Assembly (NCBI RefSeq): GCF_031180885.1
Contig: NZ_JAPSLK010000011.1
Location: 120,576-184,575, forward strand
Length of the DNA stretch: 64,000 nucleotides
Direction of reading: 5' to 3'
From: Saccharothrix sp.
GTDB lineage: Bacteria > Actinomycetota > Actinomycetes > Mycobacteriales > Pseudonocardiaceae
The notes below the pieces were generated by a model. The model saw only the letters and a list, made by a program, of their open reading frames with translations, had not been told where the DNA came from and did not search any database. Position 1 is the first letter of the stretch, and each line of letters starts with the position of its first letter. Below are positions 62,096 through 64,000 of this stretch, in pieces. A program made the translations under genes and the position numbers.

Positions 62096-62938
62096 GTGAT
62101 CCCACAGGGCGATCCGTCGACTCAGGACGCGCAGGTCAGGCCGCAGTCGTTGATGCTCAGCTTCCTGGGCGTCTACGTGCTCAACCGGGGTGTCGCGGTG
62201 TTCTCCGGCAGCGTGATCGACGTGTTCGCGCGGGTCGGGGTGTCCGAGGAGGCCGTCCGGTCGACGCTGACCCGCATGGTCAAGCGGGACCTGCTGGCGC
62301 GGCACCGCCACGGCCGGCGGATGTACTTCGGCCTGACCGCGCGCTCGGCGGCCGTGCTGGAGGACGGCGAACACCGGGTGTGGCGCAGCGGGGTCGTGAA
62401 CGACGACTGGGACGGCACGTGGACGATGGTGGGGTTCTCGGTGCCCGAGTCCTGGCGGAGTCAGCGGCACGACCTGCGTTCACGGTTGGTGTGGGGCGGT
62501 TTCGGTCCACTCCAGAACGGCCTGTGGGTCGCACCCGGGGTCGTCGACGTGCCTCACCTGGTCGACGACCTGAACCTGACCGAACACCTCAAGGTCTTTC
62601 TCGCGCGGACCGCCAAGCCCACCGAAGCCGACCAGATCGTCCACACGGCCTTCGACATCCCCGCCATCGCGTCCCGCTACCACACCTTCCTCCACCGCTG
62701 GGACCGTGATCGGCCGTTGCCCGACGCCCCGGACGACTTGGCCCGACAGTTGTTGCTGCACACCGAATGGCTGCAACTGGTCCGCCAGGACCCCCGACTC
62801 CCCGCCGAACACCTGCCCGAGGGTTGGCCGGCGATCCGCGCAGAGCAGGTGTTCCGCGCGCTGGCCGAGGCCTACCAGCGGCCGGCGTGGTCGATCGCCG
62901 AGTCGGTGTTGGACACCATCCCGGTCGAGGACCCCTAA
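62096..62938 (+). CDS. PaaX-family transcriptional regulator
   Basis: The 280-residue product has the PaaX layout: a winged helix (SLMLSFLGVYVLNRGVAVFSGSVIDVFARVGVSEEAVRSTLTRMVKRDLLARHRHGRRMYFGLT), a middle domain (DDWDGTWTMVGFSVPES) and a C-terminal domain ending AEAYQRPAWSIAESV. PaaX proteins are repressors released by aryl-CoA thioesters. It is divergent from an operon containing a CoA ligase, so the inducer is probably the CoA ester made by that ligase. GTG at 62096 lies 6 bases after TACGCT and lacks a ribosome site, suggesting a leaderless mRNA. Confidence 0.9.
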   Translation: MIPQGDPSTQDAQVRPQSLMLSFLGVYVLNRGVAVFSGSVIDVFARVGVSEEAVRSTLTRMVKRDLLARHRHGRRMYFGLTARSAAVLEDGEHRVWRSGVVNDDWDGTWTMVGFSVPESWRSQRHDLRSRLVWGGFGPLQNGLWVAPGVVDVPHLVDDLNLTEHLKVFLARTAKPTEADQIVHTAFDIPAIASRYHTFLHRWDRDRPLPDAPDDLARQLLLHTEWLQLVRQDPRLPAEHLPEGWPAIRAEQVFRALAEAYQRPAWSIAESVLDTIPVEDP

Positions 62939-63675
62939 TTCGCTCGCCGGCTGGCCGCGTGCTTGTCGATTTCCGTGGCGGCGGCCCAGAGGTGGTCGTA
63001 GTAGTGGTCGAAGCACTCGCGCACGACCTCGCGGCTGCGGATGCGGATGCCCGCGATCCGGTCGGTGCCGCTGGCGTAGGAGATGAAGACCTGGTCGTCG
63101 TCGTAGATGCCCATGCTGATGGCGCCGGCGTCCTGGGAAACGTTGTCCAGCAGTCGCACGTTGTAGTGGCGCTTGTTGGTTCGGGCGCGGACGACTTCGG
63201 CGAGTTCGCTGTGGAGGTAGTCGGCCATCGACGGGTTGTCGGAATTGATCAGGATGCGGCGGAATGCGTGGTCGGGGGAGCTGTTGGCCCACTTCCGACA
63301 GGCTTTGAAGTGTCGTTGGACGGCTTCGTCGAGTTCGGTGGGGCTTTTGGTGCGGAAGTAGGTCACGTAGACCCGGCGCTGGGCGTTTTCGATGGCTTTG
63401 CGGGTGGCTTCGTAGAAGCTGGTGCGGTCGGCGTAGACGGTGACTTCGGTGGCGTCGTCGCCGGGTAAGCGGTGCTCGATCCTGGTGAGGATCATGATGA
63501 TCAGGAGGAGGGCGGTGAGGATCAGCGGTCGTTCGACTTTGTCGAGGAGGCCGAGTTCGCGGTTCATGAAAACGGCGACGGTGTAGAAGACGATGAGTGC
63601 TCCGAGGCACACTTGGGTGAGCACTCGGATGACGAGCTTCGTCCTGTGGTCGATCTCAACGGCGAGCTTCCGCAC
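62935..63675 (-). CDS. Membrane protein with a degenerate phospholipase-D-like cytosolic domain
   Basis: The 246-residue product has two transmembrane helices (VLTQVCLGALIVFYTVAVFM and LILTALLLIIMILTRIEH). An alpha/beta domain follows, with FYEATRKAIENAQRRVYVTYF, AFRRILINSDNPSMADYLHSEL, HYNVRLLDNV, MGIYDDDQVFISY and a final helix CFDHYYDHLWAAA. The order of strands and helices resembles one PLD half, but the HKD motif is absent, so enzymatic activity is doubtful. GTG at 63675 has GGGAGG 6 bases upstream; the longer frame to 63900 looks non-coding. The stop overlaps that of the PaaX gene. The function is unknown. Confidence 0.65.
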   Translation of the reverse strand: MRKLAVEIDHRTKLVIRVLTQVCLGALIVFYTVAVFMNRELGLLDKVERPLILTALLLIIMILTRIEHRLPGDDATEVTVYADRTSFYEATRKAIENAQRRVYVTYFRTKSPTELDEAVQRHFKACRKWANSSPDHAFRRILINSDNPSMADYLHSELAEVVRARTNKRHYNVRLLDNVSQDAGAISMGIYDDDQVFISYASGTDRIAGIRIRSREVVRECFDHYYDHLWAAATEIDKHAASRRAN

Positions 63676-63697
63676 TTCGTCCTCCCGGGAAACGCTT

Positions 63698-63712
63698 GGG
63701 TGATCATCACCC
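63698..63712. promoter_or_regulatory. Palindrome GGGTGAT-C-ATCACCC
   Basis: Perfect 7-bp arms around one base lie 23-37 bases upstream of the membrane-protein start at 63675. It is a candidate operator for that gene. Confidence 0.5.
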
Positions 63713-63747
63713 TCTTCGCGTAAGTCGTGCCGACTCGCAACGCTGTT

Positions 63748-63763
63748 ACCGCACAGTTGCGGT
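63748..63763. promoter_or_regulatory. Inverted repeat ACCGCA-CAGT-TGCGGT
   Basis: Six-base arms with a 4-base centre lie in the spacer upstream of the membrane-protein gene and of the small downstream frame. It may be an operator; the evidence is symmetry only. Confidence 0.35.
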
Positions 63764-63823
63764 GTTTCCCGTGGACCGGATGAGGAACCGCGCGCGAACG
63801 CCGCAGGGCGCTGGGAGGTTGCC

Positions 63824-63961
63824 TTGTCTTCGGAGCAACGGAGCGGGCTGTCGAGGCCTTTCTCGTTGTGTGGCCTGCACGCCAACATGGGCGGACACAC
63901 CGGCGTCCCGAGCTTCGAGGGGGACGACGCAGGCCGGTTCTTCGCCCGGCACCTGAAGTGA
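63824..63961 (+). CDS. Possible 45-residue protein
   Basis: TTG at 63824 has GGGAGG 5 bases upstream and opens a short frame (LSSEQRSGLSRPFSLCGLH, then NMGGHTGVPSFEGDDAGRFFARHLK) ending at TGA 63959-63961. Codon use is G/C-rich at third positions. There is no family match that I recognise. It is supported mainly by the ribosome site. Confidence 0.35.
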   Translation: MSSEQRSGLSRPFSLCGLHANMGGHTGVPSFEGDDAGRFFARHLK

Positions 63962-64000
63962 CTCCGGACTGTACTTCCGGCTGATATGCCCCGCCCCGGG

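Noticed and set aside
1..64000. Insertion sequence, prophage, integrative element, tRNA or CRISPR array
   Set aside because: I looked for transposase or integrase motifs, terminal repeats, tRNA-like cloverleaf sequences and regularly spaced repeats and saw none that hold up.

Overview
The window is very GC-rich with strong third-position G/C, frequent GTG and TTG starts, GGAGG-type ribosome sites, several apparently leaderless genes and many secreted carbohydrate-active and proteolytic enzymes. This is the style of a filamentous actinomycete; a Pseudonocardiales genus such as Saccharothrix, Lentzea or Actinosynnema is my inference, since no rRNA or other marker gene is present. I saw no tRNA, rRNA, CRISPR array or intact insertion sequence.

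Layout. (1) 0-7.5 kb: a CYTH phosphatase, then a divergent conflict-like locus. On one side is an HTH-NACHT-membrane STAND ATPase with a small partner carrying an LQxxxGNxAV tag. On the other is an operon encoding an exported Pro/Thr/Glu-rich protein, a three-repeat membrane protein with a VVQA motif, and a frameshifted gene that has captured 150 bp of the NACHT gene. A four-half-site dyad lies between the two arms. (2) 7.4-10.7 kb: NmrA remnant, HxlR regulator with an inverted-repeat operator, imine-reductase-like enzyme, and a bicovalent FAD oxidase with a frameshift. (3) 10.7-24.3 kb: a plant-polysaccharide island with a GH5 cellulase (in operon with the FAD oxidase), a hollowed-out GH43, a GH43-CBM42 arabinan enzyme, a GH5-ricin protein, a beta-helix-ricin protein, a LuxR/LAL regulator and a PKD-containing subtilisin. 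LacI-type operator sequences occur three times here. (4) 24.4-38.9 kb: STAS protein, truncated SDR, Tat-exported NTF2-like protein, a giant ThuA/PQQ-sugar-dehydrogenase exoenzyme, a 1,414-residue patatin, a flavin-dependent oxidoreductase with its MarR gene, and an HhH DNA-repair protein. (5) 38.9-48.3 kb: a coupled endonuclease/phosphatase-jacalin and PHP pair, a TIGR02206-type membrane protein, a secreted alpha/beta hydrolase, a CBM2 protein, an HExxH protein with the same GN tag, a YdcF-type protein and a lipoprotein. (6) 48.3-53.1 kb: a gene graveyard with a frameshifted methyltransferase and DUF692 gene, a deletion scar joining the 3' parts of a divergent tetR-MFS pair, and fragments of a polyketide locus (AT, DH, SDR/KR, KAS III). 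(7) 53.6-63 kb: a streptogrisin-type protease, then an eight-gene catabolic operon (SDR, amidohydrolase, acyl-CoA ligase, MaoC hydratase, MHS transporter, Rieske oxygenase, 50-residue CxC protein, PDR-type reductase), mostly coupled by ATGA overlaps and divergent from a PaaX-type regulator. The right end holds a membrane protein with a degenerate PLD-like domain.

How the genes work together: the island in (3) would attack cellulose, arabinan or other hemicellulose outside the cell, and the oxidase would act on released oligosaccharides. The operon in (7) looks like aromatic-acid or aromatic-ether catabolism with import, oxygenation and CoA-thioester processing. The number of single-base frameshifts (about 6.6, 7.9, 9.6, 48.96, 49.4 and 50.9 kb) together with genuine internal deletions (GH43, SDR, tetR-MFS, PKS) means either an actively decaying accessory region or some residual assembly errors; raw reads would separate these.
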